A stretch of DNA of 64,000 bases. Source: Dipteris shenzhenensis (taxonomy: Eukaryota > Polypodiophyta > Polypodiopsida > Gleicheniales). The translations under genes were made by a program, and so were the position numbers. The first letter of the stretch is position 1. Each line of letters starts with the position of its first letter. Under the pieces are notes generated by a model, which saw only the letters and a program-made list of their open reading frames with translations, did not search any database and was not told the DNA's origin. Shown piece by piece: positions 34,156-46,800 of this stretch. The DNA lies in the NCBI GenBank assembly GCA_047967505.1, contig CM106540.1, one strand, 5' to 3'.

Positions 34156-36450
34156 ATGCATTTAAAAGGGTTATTGTGGCAGAGAGTATTTCAATATGAG
34201 GATTGGCAGGCCTCTATGGAGGACTTGCTAAAGGACCTCAAACCAGACATAACAGACTCTCAAAGAGGACTGATCTCGCGTCCCTTCTCTCAAGATGAAC
34301 TGCGGGAGGCTTTGGAAGATTTGAAGAAAGAGAAATTGCCTAGGTCAAACAGGCTCACCGCTGAGTTCTTTGTAGAATTCTGGGATGTACTGGGTGGGGA
34401 TCTAACGGCAATGGCAAATGATGCTGTCACAAAAGGAATGTTCTCCAGAGATGTAAATATAGGATTAATCAAGCTCTTCCCCAAAAAGCCCAGCATACTA
34501 AATGTGGGGGATTGGAGACCGATCTCGATGCTCAACACATCCTACAAGGTGATTGCCAAAGCGTTGTCTCTACGCATAATGGAGCTGTGCACAAAGATTG
34601 TAGATAAAGAACAGTGTGGATTTGTAAAGAACTGGGATATCTTTGAGAACATCCTTAATATCAGTTTAGCTTTGGACTATGCAGAGAAGTCTGGACAGAA
34701 ATGCCTTCTTCTTGGGCTAGACCTAGATAAGGCTTATGATCGTATCAGATGGGACTACATGCTGGGAGTCCTCCTAAAACTTGGGTTTGGCTCAAACTTC
34801 TGCAACATGATCTCTATGCTCTTTGGGAATGCTTCAGCTGGGCTGTGCTTGAATGGTGGAATTGTAGGGGCCTTTGACTTAACCAGGTCCATTAGGCAAG
34901 GGTACCCGATTGCACCGCTGCTGTTCGCCATTAGTTTAGTACCCCTCATTTGGCTAGTCAAGCAGAAAGTAGCTGACAACAGCTTGCATGGGCTAATGCT
35001 TCCAATTAAAGAGCAACTTGTACTGCAACTCTTCCCAGATGACCTTATGGCAATTTGTGTTGAAGAGAAGAAGTCAGTAGATGCACTGATGCAGTCAGTG
35101 GCTTTATTCTGCCAGGCCTCGGGATCCATATGCAGCTGGGTCAAGTCATATGGGTTTAGGCTGACCAGAGAGCTCTCAACAGATTGGTTAAGGGAACTGC
35201 CAGTTCAGTGGATTGATCAAGGGGTAATTGTGAGATACTTGGGAGCCCCAATTGGGGTAGGCATTTCAATGAAACAAAGATTCCAATGGTTTAAAGAAAA
35301 GATCAAAGCTAAATTGAGGGCATGGCATGGGATGTGCCTTGGAATGCATGACTGTTAATTGTGAAGCACATCTTATCTGCCTCTGTCACATACGTGGCCT
35401 CAGTGTGGTCCTTTAAGCGAACACATTGGAATGAGGTTGAGAAGCTCTTTAGAGCCTTCCTCTGGGCAGAAGAGGATGGGAAAAGGAGAATGCACTACAT
35501 TTCTTGGGATGCATTGAAGATCCTCAAACAATTGGCTGAGTAGGACTACCAGATATTGCTTCTAAAATCTCCTTGGTGGGGAAATGGCTGCCACACATGC
35601 TTCATAGCAGCGCACCATGGGTGGTGATGGCTTGGTGGTTCATAGAGCAAGGGAAAGGACTGAAAGTGGGCTAGTGGAAAGGCCTCCAATGGTATGGGAA
35701 ACTCTTCTCTGATTTCCCCTTGAGAGCAGTAGGGTCTGATATGATGCAGGGACTAATCTATGCCTGGAAATGCTGCATCTCCAAGTTGACTTGGAAGGGG
35801 CTGGGTGGACTCAAGGGGGATGCCAGCCTTAACAAGTCGATCTGGTGGAGTAATGCAATCCAATTGGAGGGCCAATCTGTTGCTAGGAAGGACGTGGCAA
35901 AGGCGAGATCTATATGCAAGAAAGGATTGACATATTGGTCCCAAATTTGGTGTCCCTCGAAGGGAGATTGGAAACCCATTGGGGATATTAGCTGTGATTA
36001 CTCCCTGTCAGTCCAAGAAACTGTCTTTCTTCACAGGATTCTACAGGGGCTGCCAGAGGATTGGCCTACGAACTGCATCAATCAGCCTAGTCATAGGAAC
36101 TCACAATGGCTGCTAGGAAAGACCCGACTGAAAAAGATATCTGCAAAAGGAATTTACAGGTTGATCTTCCTTCCCCCCTCGTGTTTGCTGACCTTAATAG
36201 GAGATGGGGATTACGTCGTTCCTTAGGCTGGTGGAGGAAAAGACTGAAGGAAATCTGGCAGGTGTAAGCTGGGTAAGTTGAGTTTTCCAGCATGGAAGAT
36301 TCTACATCAATGGCTACTTGTAAGGGCTCGCTTGGCAAAAAGATTCGTAACAAATTTATTATGCCCTTGCTGTAACAAGGAAGTCGAAAACATTATGCAT
36401 CTCTTCTGGCAGTGTGTGGTCGCTTGAAATGTGTGGAAAAAAATCGAAGG
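34156..36450 (+). pseudogene. LINE reverse transcriptase and zinc-finger C-terminus
   Basis: Second half of the LINE that starts at 25,240. The RT domain (to about 35,360) has PFSQDELREALEDLKKEK, DWRPISMLNTSYKVIAKAL, GLDLDKAYDRIRWDYM (catalytic Asp), RQGYPIAPLLFAI and LFPDDLMAIC, where the usual FADD reads FPDD. Downstream frame breaks separate thumb and linker parts (35,361-36,226). Near 36,260-36,430 the plant zf-RVT end is readable: FPAWKILHQWLLVRARLAKR, then CPCC...NIMHLFWQC. About 90 residues expected between endonuclease and RT are missing. No poly(A) tail is visible; minus-strand copia LTR sequence abuts the end. Confidence 0.88.
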
Positions 36451-36454
36451 AAGC

Positions 36455-36615
36455 CATCCAACCATTAGGCCACACATGGCCCCCATCTGGTGTCTAAACC
36501 AAGACCTACCGGATAACCGAGCTACTCAAATGCCTTCTCCTCATATGGGGGGCTTACAAGTAGAGTTAGCTGGTTCTTGCGTAGTTACACGAGAGTGGAG
36601 CATTGATATCTAACA
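36455..36615 (-). repeat. copia 2 3' LTR, partial
   Basis: On the minus strand it begins TGTTAGATATCAATGCTCC, next to the polypurine tract GACATTGAGGGAAGG (36,616-36,630). It matches 41,175-41,333 closely. Only about 160 bp of the roughly 730 bp LTR remain; the rest is replaced by LINE sequence. Confidence 0.75.
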
Positions 36616-38340
36616 CCTTCCCTCAATGTCCACCCGCAAGTGAACTTACTTTTTCGACCCAATGCCAAGTCGATGAAGATGCCTCTCCAACAAGTCTCTT
36701 CCAAGAGCCTTCGTGAAGATGTCCGCACCATTCTCTGTAGTCCAACAGAACACCAAATCGACCTCTCCATCCATGATGAGCTGGAGTACAAAGTGATATT
36801 GAATCTTAATGTGTTTTGTGCGAGCATGAACACAGGGTTCTTTGCAATTGCCATGCAACTCTGATTGTCACATGATAACTGCGTAGGCTTGTTTTGCACT
36901 GCACCCATGTCCCCTAAAATCCTCCTCAACCATACTGCCTCACAAGAAGTAAAACATGCTGATTTGTACTCAGCCTTGGTAGAAGAAAGAGCAAGTGTGG
37001 GTTGCTTCTTGCTGACCCATAACACAACTCCAGATCCAAGTGAGAAACAGTAACCTGTCATTGATCTCTTGCTGTCCATGTCTCCTACTCAAACCGAGTC
37101 AGAGAATTCGGTCAAGGTGTTGCCCTTGGTATAGGTGATGCCATAATCAAGTGTGCCTTTGATGTATTTCAACACCCACATCCTTGCCCTCCAATTGTTC
37201 TCCCGGGACTTATTGGAAAACCTGCTTAGTACACCAGTCGCAAAACTGATGTCCGGCCGTGTGTTGCACAAGTAAATCAAACTGCCTACAAGCCTTCTGT
37301 ACTCCGCTTCGTCCACCAGTGGTGGCGAATCCTCGTTTGAGAGCTTCACGTCAACCTCCATAGGGGTGCCAACTGTCTTGCACTCAGCCATGCCAAATGC
37401 CTTTAGTATCTCTCCAGCATACTTCAGCTGTGAGATAAAGATTTATTTTGGCTCTTGTCAAACCTTAATCCCCAAATAGAAATGCATGAGTCCGAGTTCT
37501 GCTGTCATTTCAAACTCTCTTCCTAGCAACTGCTTTGTCTGCGAGATCTTCTCTTCATGGTTTCCTGTTATGACAAGGTCGTCCACATAAAGGACCACGA
37601 TCATACACCTGCCTCCTTCTCTATAGATATACAAATTTGCATCAGATGGGCTCCTCTTGAACCCGTTTTGCAGAAAATAGGCATCAATCCGCTGGTATCA
37701 CGCTCGTGGGGCCTGTTTCAGTCCATAAAGTGTCTTCTTCAGTTTATAGAATTTATCTTCTAAACCGGGGATCACAAAACCTGGTGGTTGTTCCACATAG
37801 ACCTTCTCCTTGAGATCTCCATTCAGAAAGGCGAATTTTACATCCATCTGAAACACGGGCTAACTTTCCTGTACTGCCAAAGCCAAAACACTATGAATTA
37901 TAGTAAGTCGAGCTGTGGGAGCAAAAGTATCTTGATAATCAAAACCATGTATCTGTGCGAATCCTTTGACACGAGCCGAGCCTTGTACTTATCCAATGTG
38001 TCGTCGGACTTGTACTTGGTCTTGTACACCCACTTGGTGCCGATTACCTTCCGTTTTGGTGGTCGATCCACAAGGTTCCAAGTGTTGTTCTTCATTATGG
38101 AGCCATACTCCGACTGCATAGCCTCCATCCACCTATTATCACCCTGTGCCTCTTCCTGTGCCTCTTCAAGACACTTGGGTTCTTCAGCATAGATCACCTT
38201 TGTCATCAAAGCGTAGTTGACCAAGTGTTCATGCACCCTTCTTTGCTCCTCTAATCTCTTGGACCGGCGGTGTTCGGATGGTTCCTCCTCAACGGCTGGA
38301 GGTTCTCTGCCGTCCAAAAGTAGCTCGGTCTGCTGTTGGT
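36616..38340 (-). pseudogene. copia 2 reverse transcriptase and RNase H
   Basis: Minus strand. RT begins near 38,317 with NTWNLVDRPPKRKVIGTKWV and KYKARLVSKD; the central part is degraded across 37,400-37,900. It continues with VGTPMEVDVKL, RRLVGSLIYLCNTRPDISF and the RNase H motif, where the expected SDSDW reads SDSV then a stop (TGA, fits a former TGG). SMTGYCFSLGSGVV, SKKQPTLALSSTKAEY and NQSCMAIAKNPVF follow. Several frameshifts make it inactive. Confidence 0.88.
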
Positions 38341-38360
38341 GGTTATACTGGATGGATATC

Positions 38361-39355
38361 CTAGTCTTGGTTGTCTAGGAAGGAAGCATCCTTCTCCAAT
38401 TGATGCGGTTGTTCTGAGAAGACCACATCGCGACTTACTATTATTTTCTTGGTAACAGGATTATAGAGACGGTAACCCTTCGCCTCTTTATTGTAGCCCA
38501 AGAAAATACATTTTCGGCTCTTCGGTTTCCATTTGGCCCTGTTAGCATCAGGGACATGCACAAAACAATCACATCCAAAAACTCTGAAATGTGCACCTGA
38601 AGGTTTCTCACCAGAAAAGGCTTGCAGTGGAGTCATCCCATTCACAGCCTTCGTGTAGCTACGATTCAGAATGTAAACTACCGTGTTACATGTTTCAGCC
38701 CAGAAAGTCTTTGGCAAATCTTTCCCTTTCATCATACTCCTACCCATTTCGTAGATGATGCGCATTTTGTGCTTTGCTACTCCATTTTGCTGTGGTGTAT
38801 GTGGTGAGGGTTTCTGTCTCTTAATCCCGTGACTTTTGTAGTAACTTTCGAATTCACTTGATGTGAACTAACCACCTCTTTCTAATCTCAGCTTCTTCAC
38901 CTTCCTCTCTGTTTCTTTCTCGACCATTACATGCCATTCTACTAAAAGCCTCATCTTTAGTCTTCAGGAAGTATCTATATCCTTCTACTGTAGTCGTCGA
39001 TCAGTGTCATGAAGTAGTAGGAACCACCCAAAGCTTCGGTCTCCATCTTTCCGTAGAGGTTCGTGTGAACGAGCCCTAGAGGAGCCTTTGCCCTGCTAGC
39101 CTCTTTAGGAAAGGGCTGCTGATGCTGCTTGCCCATCATGCAAGCTTCACATACATCGGGCAGATCTAAAATTTTTGGTAGGTTTGTAATCATTCCACTT
39201 TTATGCATCTCCTTTAAAGAACTAAGGTTTAGATGATCAAACCTCTCATGCCACAGCTTAGTGTTGCTCACATCAGCTTGAGCACTGAAAGCTGAGAGTT
39301 CATAGATGTTGCGTCGTGTACCTTTATCAACGAACTTCTCTTGAAGATCCAAAAT
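38361..39355 (-). pseudogene. copia 2 integrase
   Basis: Minus strand. The HHCC region reads LWHERFDHLNLSSLKEM...CEACMMGKQ (39,352-39,120), then the core start GLVHTNLYGKMETEALGGSY and FMTLIDDYSRR. A frameshift near 38,975 disrupts the middle. It resumes with PHTPQQNGVAKHKMRIIYEM, ILNRS, GEKPSGAHFRVFGCDCFVHV and FLGYNKEAKGYRLYNP. The start is joined to the protease through a TAG that fits a former CAG. Confidence 0.88.
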
Positions 39356-39640
39356 CTATGCGCCATTCTTGTCGAAGTGAACTTTGAGGTCCGGATCCGT
39401 GATTGCAGAAATGGACAACAAGTTTCTCTTGATATCTGGCACATAAAGAACATCGGACAATTGTTTTACAACTCCATCTGACTTGAGAGCAATTGTACCT
39501 TTTCCTTTTGCTGGACATTTTGCATCATTGCCGACTGCTACCAGGATGTCATTTCCTACCGGCTGTAGAGAGGTATACCAATCCTTCCGACTGGTCATGT
39601 GGCACAATGCACCATTGTCAATGATCCAAGGTTCATCCAT
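39356..39640 (-). pseudogene. copia 2 aspartic protease with DNG in place of DSG
   Basis: Copia-type protease region: EPWIIDNGALCHMTSRKDW, then LSDVLYVPDIKRNLLSIS, the typical protease-to-GAG-pre-integrase stretch. The catalytic triplet that is Asp-Ser-Gly or Asp-Thr-Gly in the family reads Asp-Asn-Gly, one G-to-A change from AGT/AGC. Domain identity is secure from the flanks; activity would be doubtful even without the frame damage nearby. Confidence 0.85.
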
Positions 39641-40545
39641 AGGTACATGAACTGCCTTCGTTCAAATCTCCTCAATTGCTACAAACAGCTCTACTGGTAC
39701 TGCCTGTGCACTGTTGCTGGACTCTTTCTTTACACCGTTCTTCTCATCTGCAATCTTCTTTCGGCACTCATTCTACTTGTGCCCTGCCTTGTTGCAATAG
39801 AAGCACTTGATCTTCTTCTTTCTCTTTTTATCATCATCAGAAGATGGGTTACAAGAGTCCTTACCCTTACCTTTCTTTGATCCAGCCCAGAAAGTCGAAT
39901 CTTCTCTAGTCCTCATCTTTTGACACATCTCCTCCTCTAGAAGCATTGCACTGAAATCCTCAAAGTTAAGTGGATTTTTGTTTTGCGTATTCAGCGCCGT
40001 AACAAGACCGTCATACTTTGGTGGGAGAATCCGTATGCACCTTCGTGCTAGATTCTCGCTAGTGATGGTGATGCCAATCGCAATCATCTGATCGTGCAGA
40101 TTCATTATAGTGATGAATTTCTCTGTCATTTCAGACCCAGACAATTTCTCGTTCGCGAGTTGAGTCTCTAGATTTTGAATCCGCATCTGATTCGTGGGCT
40201 CGTACTGATTTTTCAAGACCATCCATGCCTCCTCTGCTGTGGTGACATGTTGAATTAACGCCATGACAGAATCACTTACACTGCAGACAATAGAACACAG
40301 CGCATCTTCATTTCTTCTTGTCCACGCGAGAATCTCATCCGTAGTTGGTACTATCTATTGTGCTGCATTGGCCGGATTCGGCGGCTTCATGTCCACCCTA
40401 GTAGCAGTATCCCAAAGCTCGTATGCGCTTAGGATGGTCTTCATCTTGAACTTCGAGAGTGGGTAGTTAGTGTCGTTCAACTTTTTGCTTTCGTCGAAAG
40501 GTGGGATTCACAGTCTTGCGAGCTGAGCCATCTCTCATAATCTGC
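39641..40545 (-). pseudogene. copia 2 gag with zinc knuckle
   Basis: UBN2-type gag of a plant copia element. An N-terminal part near 40,540-40,270 (LNDTNYPLSKFKMKTIL, AYELWD) is followed by an open 163-codon stretch (40,264-39,773) with VTTAEEAWMVLKNQYEP, RIQNLETQLANEKL, ILPPKYDGLVTAL and the knuckle start CFYCNKAGHK. The knuckle continues past a TAG as NEC. Stops at the knuckle, before protease and near the start fit CAG or CGA origins. It would form the virus-like particle. Confidence 0.87.
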
Positions 40546-40589
40546 TCGCAAACAGAAACACACTACCAAATCTTCTTGCTAGAGCCCAA

Positions 40590-40601
40590 GCTCTGATACC
40601 A
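40590..40601 (-). other. copia 2 primer binding site
   Basis: Reads TGGTATCAGAGC on the minus strand immediately after the LTR end TTACA. This is the standard plant copia primer site complementary to initiator tRNA-Met. Confidence 0.85.
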
Positions 40602-41333
40602 TGTAAGAAAATAATACAACGTTTGTGCTCAATAGATAATAAGATCTCGTATGCAAGAGAAAAGCAGATAGTATGGAGAATAAAAATTTAATTATTATAA
40701 AACTGATACAATAGAAGGCGCTGCCTCCCAGTAGTGTGCTCCTGTGTGAGGAGCTTCGATGGGGTGCTGGAAACAGTAGAGGACGGAGGCTGGATGCTAA
40801 GGAATCAGGGTTGCTGTAGTCAGTGATGAATATGGGCTTCACGGGCTTGCTCTTATATAGCCACCAGTCGTAGTCGATTAGACCCAATTGGGTGACCGAC
40901 CTAGTCTGCCCAAAACGGTCGACTGGGGGTCGGTTCGAAATAGGCCACCGACCACACGGATAGAACCGTGGCGCAAAATAGAGCAACTAACCTGCAGTCT
41001 CCGTTCGGCCCAAAGCCACATCCGGGATCATCTAGGGTTCCAAACGAGCCCTGCAACCTGAGAGTGGGCTGTCCCGGGAAATGCTCCGTCTACCCTCAAT
41101 GCGATCAGTCATGGGATGCCTTCCCGCACTTGCATGTAGCCTAGTTGGTAGTGTGCCAACTCTATTTGAAGCCGTTTAGCCATCAGGCCACACATGGCCC
41201 CCATCTGATGTCCAAACCAAGTCCTACCGGATAACCGAGCTACTCAAATGCCTTCTCCTCATATGGGGGGCTTACAAGTAGAGTTAGCTGGTTTCCACGT
41301 AGTTACACGAGAGTGGAGCATTGATATCTAACA
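40602..41333 (-). repeat. copia 2 5' LTR
   Basis: 732 bp on the minus strand, TGTTAGATATC at the start and CTTACA at the end. A TATATAAGAG box on the minus strand near 40,850 fits the U3/R promoter. The first 160 bp match the partial 3' LTR at 36,455-36,615 with few differences. Confidence 0.8.
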
Positions 41334-42464
41334 ATATCAACATAAACATTTTAGAGCAAGGAGTCAAAGGCGCCTGTATATATTAAATAAAGGTTAAAAG
41401 TTACATGTTTGCCTTACTACTGGCATTGTACATGTGTTGACTACATAGCTAGTATGCAATTCAAGATGATCATAATAGAGAGGTATAGTGAGATAAGACC
41501 AAGCATAATATCTATTCCTGCATGTGATTATAAGGGCATAGATGGAAAGGAGCGTGCAAATAGATTTTGGAGCCACAAAGGTAAGCTAGCACGAAACAAA
41601 CCCTAGATACAAGAGCCTAAACCTAATGAGACTACAATGAGTTTCCAGTACTATCTCGCACACCTTCATTCCATGGCGAACCTTTTTGTCATAGGCGGAG
41701 ACTTGCAAAGCAGAAGTGCTCTCTCTCTCTCTCTCTCTCTCCATAGCGCTAGGGCCCAGAACCAACTTGGACTGGACCGATCCGAAGGTATTTTATTTCA
41801 GAGCAAAAGAAAGTTATAGAGTAGTGTTCATAGCAGCTCCATGGCTGATTATATATGTGAAAAAATTCAATTACAAGGGAGATTAATTCTCCTCTCTGGG
41901 CAAGTGCCATGTTAACAATTAGCTACCTCCATTTACATGCTAAATAGATTGGTCTCTATAGAGGCTTCCAAGCCTTGGGTCATATGCTGAAGTAGCCTCC
42001 TCTGAATAAGCAGCCTTAGCCCTTTGAAATAGGGTATTTTACCCCTTTGGGTGCCTACAACAAATTAATGAAGAACACCATCATAGCACCCAATAGGTGC
42101 ATAGGTGCCCTATGACATGAAAAATGGGAAAGTCTTATTAATTAGTTGTGGAGAAAGGAAGAGGGGTGAAAAGGAAGAGGGGAAGGCCATGATTAAATTA
42201 AGGTATAAAGGGGGAGGGCATTAAAGAAGGAGAGACATGACATTGGGGAGGGGGGAGGAACCATGCATTAAAGAGGAAAGGACATCTCAAAGGGGGAGAG
42301 GGATGAGAAAGCATTCATAATATTAGTATACGAGTAACCTGACCCGTCTACGATGGGCTAGAGACTCGCTTCCTGGGTCTCAAAGTTGCGATCATAGATT
42401 CCTTTAATAAAATTCAAGGTTTCATTTATAAATCTCAAACTTTGCGGAATTTCACTTTGCGCTC

Positions 42465-42513
<49 letters not shown>

Positions 42514-42652
42514 GTATATATGTATATATATGTATATATGTATATTTATTGTATATTTATTCACATTATATATACATATATACATATACATATACCTATA
42601 CATTATATATATATATATACATATACATACATACATATATAGATATGTATAC

Positions 42653-42696
<44 letters not shown>

Positions 42697-43095
42697 CTTT
42701 TCGGCACATGCATTGATTGGTTCTTAAATTGCTAATCAATTAACCTTGCATACTTGGATTGGCTTTTGAAATTTTGGCTAAGTCTTAACCCATGGCTTTA
42801 TCTCCTCCTTTAATTCCATTGATGTTCCATCGCCTCCTTCCTCCCAAAGGTGAACTTCCATTTCCTCCATTCCATTGACCTTCTATCCACTCCTTCCTTC
42901 CAAAGTTGCCTCTTGTCTTTCCATTTCCTCCCCACTCAAAGCCTTCCTCTTGTCTTTCCACCTCCTCCCCTCTTCCAACCTCCATCCACGAGCTCCTTTG
43001 TGACATGTGGCAAGCTCTTCTCCTCCAAGCTGCCAGGTGTCCTTGCTTTTTTTCCCCTTTGTCCATGATTAATAGGTTAAAGATAGATAGATAGG

Positions 43096-43131
<36 letters not shown>

Positions 43132-43274
43132 TGTATATATAATTATAATTATAATTATAATATATATATATATATGCAAATATAATTATAAATATAAAAT
43201 ATATAAATATATATTTACATATAAATATACATATTTTTGTTTGTGTAAATATATAAAAACTAAATAAATAAATA

Positions 43275-43322
<48 letters not shown>

Positions 43323-43335
43323 GTATCTATAGTTT

Positions 43336-43372
<37 letters not shown>

Positions 43373-43535
43373 TGTGCGCACGCCATCCTACCTCTTTTCC
43401 TCCCCCTCCCTCCCCTCCCCCCCTCCTCTCTCTCTCTCTCCCCCAACGTGTACTTTATAGTGGTATATCAACCTTGCTCGAGTGAGCACAAAGCTCTTCC
43501 CACCACTTTGATCCCTCCCTCCTTCCGTCCCTCTG

Positions 43536-43595
<60 letters not shown>

Positions 43596-43602
43596 CCCCC
43601 CC
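41334..43602. other. intergenic, microsatellite-rich, no gene seen
   Basis: No coding family recognised. Contents: (CT)n at 41,718-41,741; a compound CT, TA/CATA, AG block at 42,463-42,693; TA/CA at 43,096-43,131; TA at 43,279-43,310; CT at 43,341-43,367 and 43,541-43,592. ORFs across these are artefacts. A short dispersed repeat at 43,445-43,525 recurs inverted near 50,650-50,730. Confidence 0.6.
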
Positions 43603-43835
43603 TGTTGAGACATCGAGCTCCACTCGCGATATGCTAGGGTGACCGTTGTGCATTTATGTCACCGACTTGTTAGCTACAGATGCGATTAGTACATCGCCCA
43701 CGAATAATAGCTGGATGACAGCTATCCTTATCTACTCTAGTTTGTGGCTCAGTTAGTAAGCCACCTTAGTTAGTTGAGTTTGGTTTGAGACCCACATATA
43801 GGGTTCTTCTATTTTCTTTGTACAAGAGTTCAAAA
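43603..43835 (+). repeat. copia 3 5' LTR, truncated
   Basis: Starts TGTTGAGACATCGAGC and matches the first ~230 bp of the 3' LTR at 47,011 with about six differences. It then jumps straight into protease-integrase coding sequence, so the LTR end, PBS, gag and most of protease are deleted. It is preceded by a (CT)n and C-run. Confidence 0.9.
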
Positions 43836-46800
43836 TTCCTTTGTCTATGCAGGATGGGAAAAAGAAATACTTGTCTGATGTATTTCATGTCCCGAACATC
43901 ACCAAGAACCTAGTGTCTGTTGGTCAAATGGTTAAGCAGGGCTTGCAGGTCAGATTCAATCCTCATGGATGCTTTGATGAGGATATGAAAAATAATGGTC
44001 GCTTGATAGCAAAAGGAAAGAAGAAGGGCAGGATGTTTACACTAGATGCGGACATGCCTGAATTGAGTGCAGCAATGTTTGCACATGGGACCGGTGTAGT
44101 TGCAGATATTGATATCTGGCACAAACGCATTGGTCATGTTAATATATAGCGACTTAAATCAATGCAGGCCCAAAATATTGTTGCAGGATTGCCTAAATTC
44201 AAGGTTGCAGAAATGCATAAGGTGTGTGAAGCCTGTCAATTTGGAAAACAGGCAAGGAAACCATTTCCTAAGCATGTTCAAGAGAGTAAAAAGCCATTGG
44301 AATTAATCCACTCTGATGTGTGGACTACTAAAGCTGCATCTATTGGAGGCTGTCACTATTTTGTCACATTTATTGATAACTTCAGCAGAAAACTTTGGGT
44401 GTGTTTTATGAAAAAGAAAAGTGAAGTGTTTGGGCACTTCAAAGCTTTTAAAGCTATGGTTGAAAAAGAAACAGGCCTGCAAATAAAATGCCTAAGGTCA
44501 GATGGAGGGGGAGAGTACCTCTCAAATGAGTTTGCAAGGTTCCTGTAGGAGCATGGCATAAAGCAGCAATATTCATGCAGTCATACCCCACAGCAAAATG
44601 GAATTGCAGAAAGAAAAAACAGGCATATTGGAGAGGTATCTCGGGCCATGCTAAATGAAAAAGATCTACCAGATTATTATTGGGCTGAAGCAGTTGCTAC
44701 AGCAGTTTATATAATGAACAGGACTCCCACTGCAGCAATACATGGCATGACGCCAGAGGAGATGTATACTGGTAGAAAACCAGACATTTCTCATTTGAAA
44801 CTTTTTTGTTGCATTGCCTATGTTCATGTGCTAGATGAGTTGAGGTCGTCCAAGTTGGATCCAAAGGCTGAGAAGTGCGTCTTTATTGGTTATTCTCTGC
44901 AGCAGAAAGGGTATAGATGCTATAACTCTTCTACACGTAAGTTCACAGTGAGCAGAGATAAAGTTTTTGATGAGATGAGCAGCTGGTATAAACCAGTAAA
45001 TGTGATGATTGATGTAGATGCACAAAATGGTAATGCTGCGCAAAATTCACAGCAGCAATCACAAAATATCAGTGGACCTGCAGTGTCCTCTAGTAGTGAT
45101 TCACATACTTCGCCATGGACAGGCAGATTGAGATCATGAGAATCTCCTCAAAGTAATGCAGATAGTGGTACGCAGGTATCACGAAAAGGAAAAGAGAAGG
45201 TAGATCAGTCTATGTTTGATGTGAATGCAGGTCACTCTTATGTGGATGGTGAATCCAGTGGCTCAGAGTAGAGCATTAATGATGAATTGGGTATTCCTTC
45301 TGTTGTGACACTTGGAGTAAGGAAGACTAGGGATGTTTTAAGAGTAGTTGGAAGTGAGCCTATTTTGCGTAGGTCTACCAGGGTTAGGTATCCTATGGAT
45401 AGGCTGAAATATGATGGATTTACAGCCATTCACTATGCCTATATGGTCAAAGTGATACAGGAACCAGAACCCACTTCTTTTGAGCAAGCCATGGGAAATG
45501 AAAAATGGGAGAAAGCCATGGATGAAGAAATGGATGCCTTGGATGCAAATGCTATATGGGAATTGGTGCCTTTGCCTAAAGACAAGAATGCAATTGGCTG
45601 TAAGTGGGTTTATAAGATCAAGCACAATGCAGATGGTTCTATGAATAGATACAAGGCAAGATTAGTTATCAAGGGGTATGCACAGACATATGGCATTGAT
45701 TATGAAGAAACTTTCAGCCCGGTTGCAAGGATGGCAACCGTAAGAGTAGCCATTGCTATGCCTGCATCAAAGGGATGGTCTTTACATCAGATGGATGTAA
45801 AGAATGCCTTCTTGCATGGTGATTTGCAAGAAGAGGTCTTTATGGAGCAGCCAATAGGTTATGTTCATGCTATTCATCCTGAGTTTGTTTGCAGGTTGAA
45901 GAAAGCCTTGTATGGCTTGAAGCAAGCACCTAGAGCATGGTCTGACAAGATAAAACAGTATCTTGTCACTATTGGCTTTCAGATTTCCAAGGCAGATTTT
46001 CCACTCTATGTGAGAAAAACAGAGAAAGGGATTATGTTACTTGTCATTTATGTTGATGATTTGATCATCACAGGTGATAGTGATGAAGATATCCTTCATG
46101 TGAAAATGCTATTGAGGCAGAAGTTTGAGATGAAGGATTTGGGAGAGCTGCGTTATTTCTTGGGCATTGAGGTGATTAGATCACCAAGTGGGATACAGCT
46201 CTTGCAGAGGCAGTATGGACTGGACATGCTGTCCAAATATGGGATGACAGGCTGTAAGCCTATTTCAGTTCCTTTGGAGCAGAATGTGAAGCTGAGCGCA
46301 GATGCAGGTGAGCTTCTGGAAGACCCTACTATGTACAAACGCATAGTAGGAAGTTTGATTTACATGACTATTACCAGGCCAGATTTGAGCTATGCTGTTG
46401 GGTTGGTGAGTCAGTTTATGCAGGCTCCAAGGAAACCGCAGTTGGATGCGGCTAGACGCATACTCAGGTATGTGAAGTCCACATTGCAGTATGGACTATT
46501 TTATGAGGCTGGGGTTCAGATACAGTTGCATGGATACACTGATGCTGATTGGGCTGGTAGTATTTCTGATAGACGATCTACCAGTGGATATGTGTTCTCT
46601 TTTGGGAGTGCTGTAGTCACTTGGAGCAGCAAGAAACAGCCTACAGTTGCCTTGTCGAGCACAGAGGCTGAGTACAGGGGTGCAGTAATGGCTGCATGTG
46701 AGGTAGCTTGGTTGCATAAGCTACTCTATGATATGCATCAGTCTACAGATGGGCCAGCTGTCATTTATTGTGACAACATGAGCAGTATACACTTGGCAAA

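Noticed and set aside
42442-43132. Short frames of Tyr/Ile repeats and a Gly/Arg-rich minus-strand frame
   Set aside because: Microsatellite and simple-sequence artefacts with no family match.
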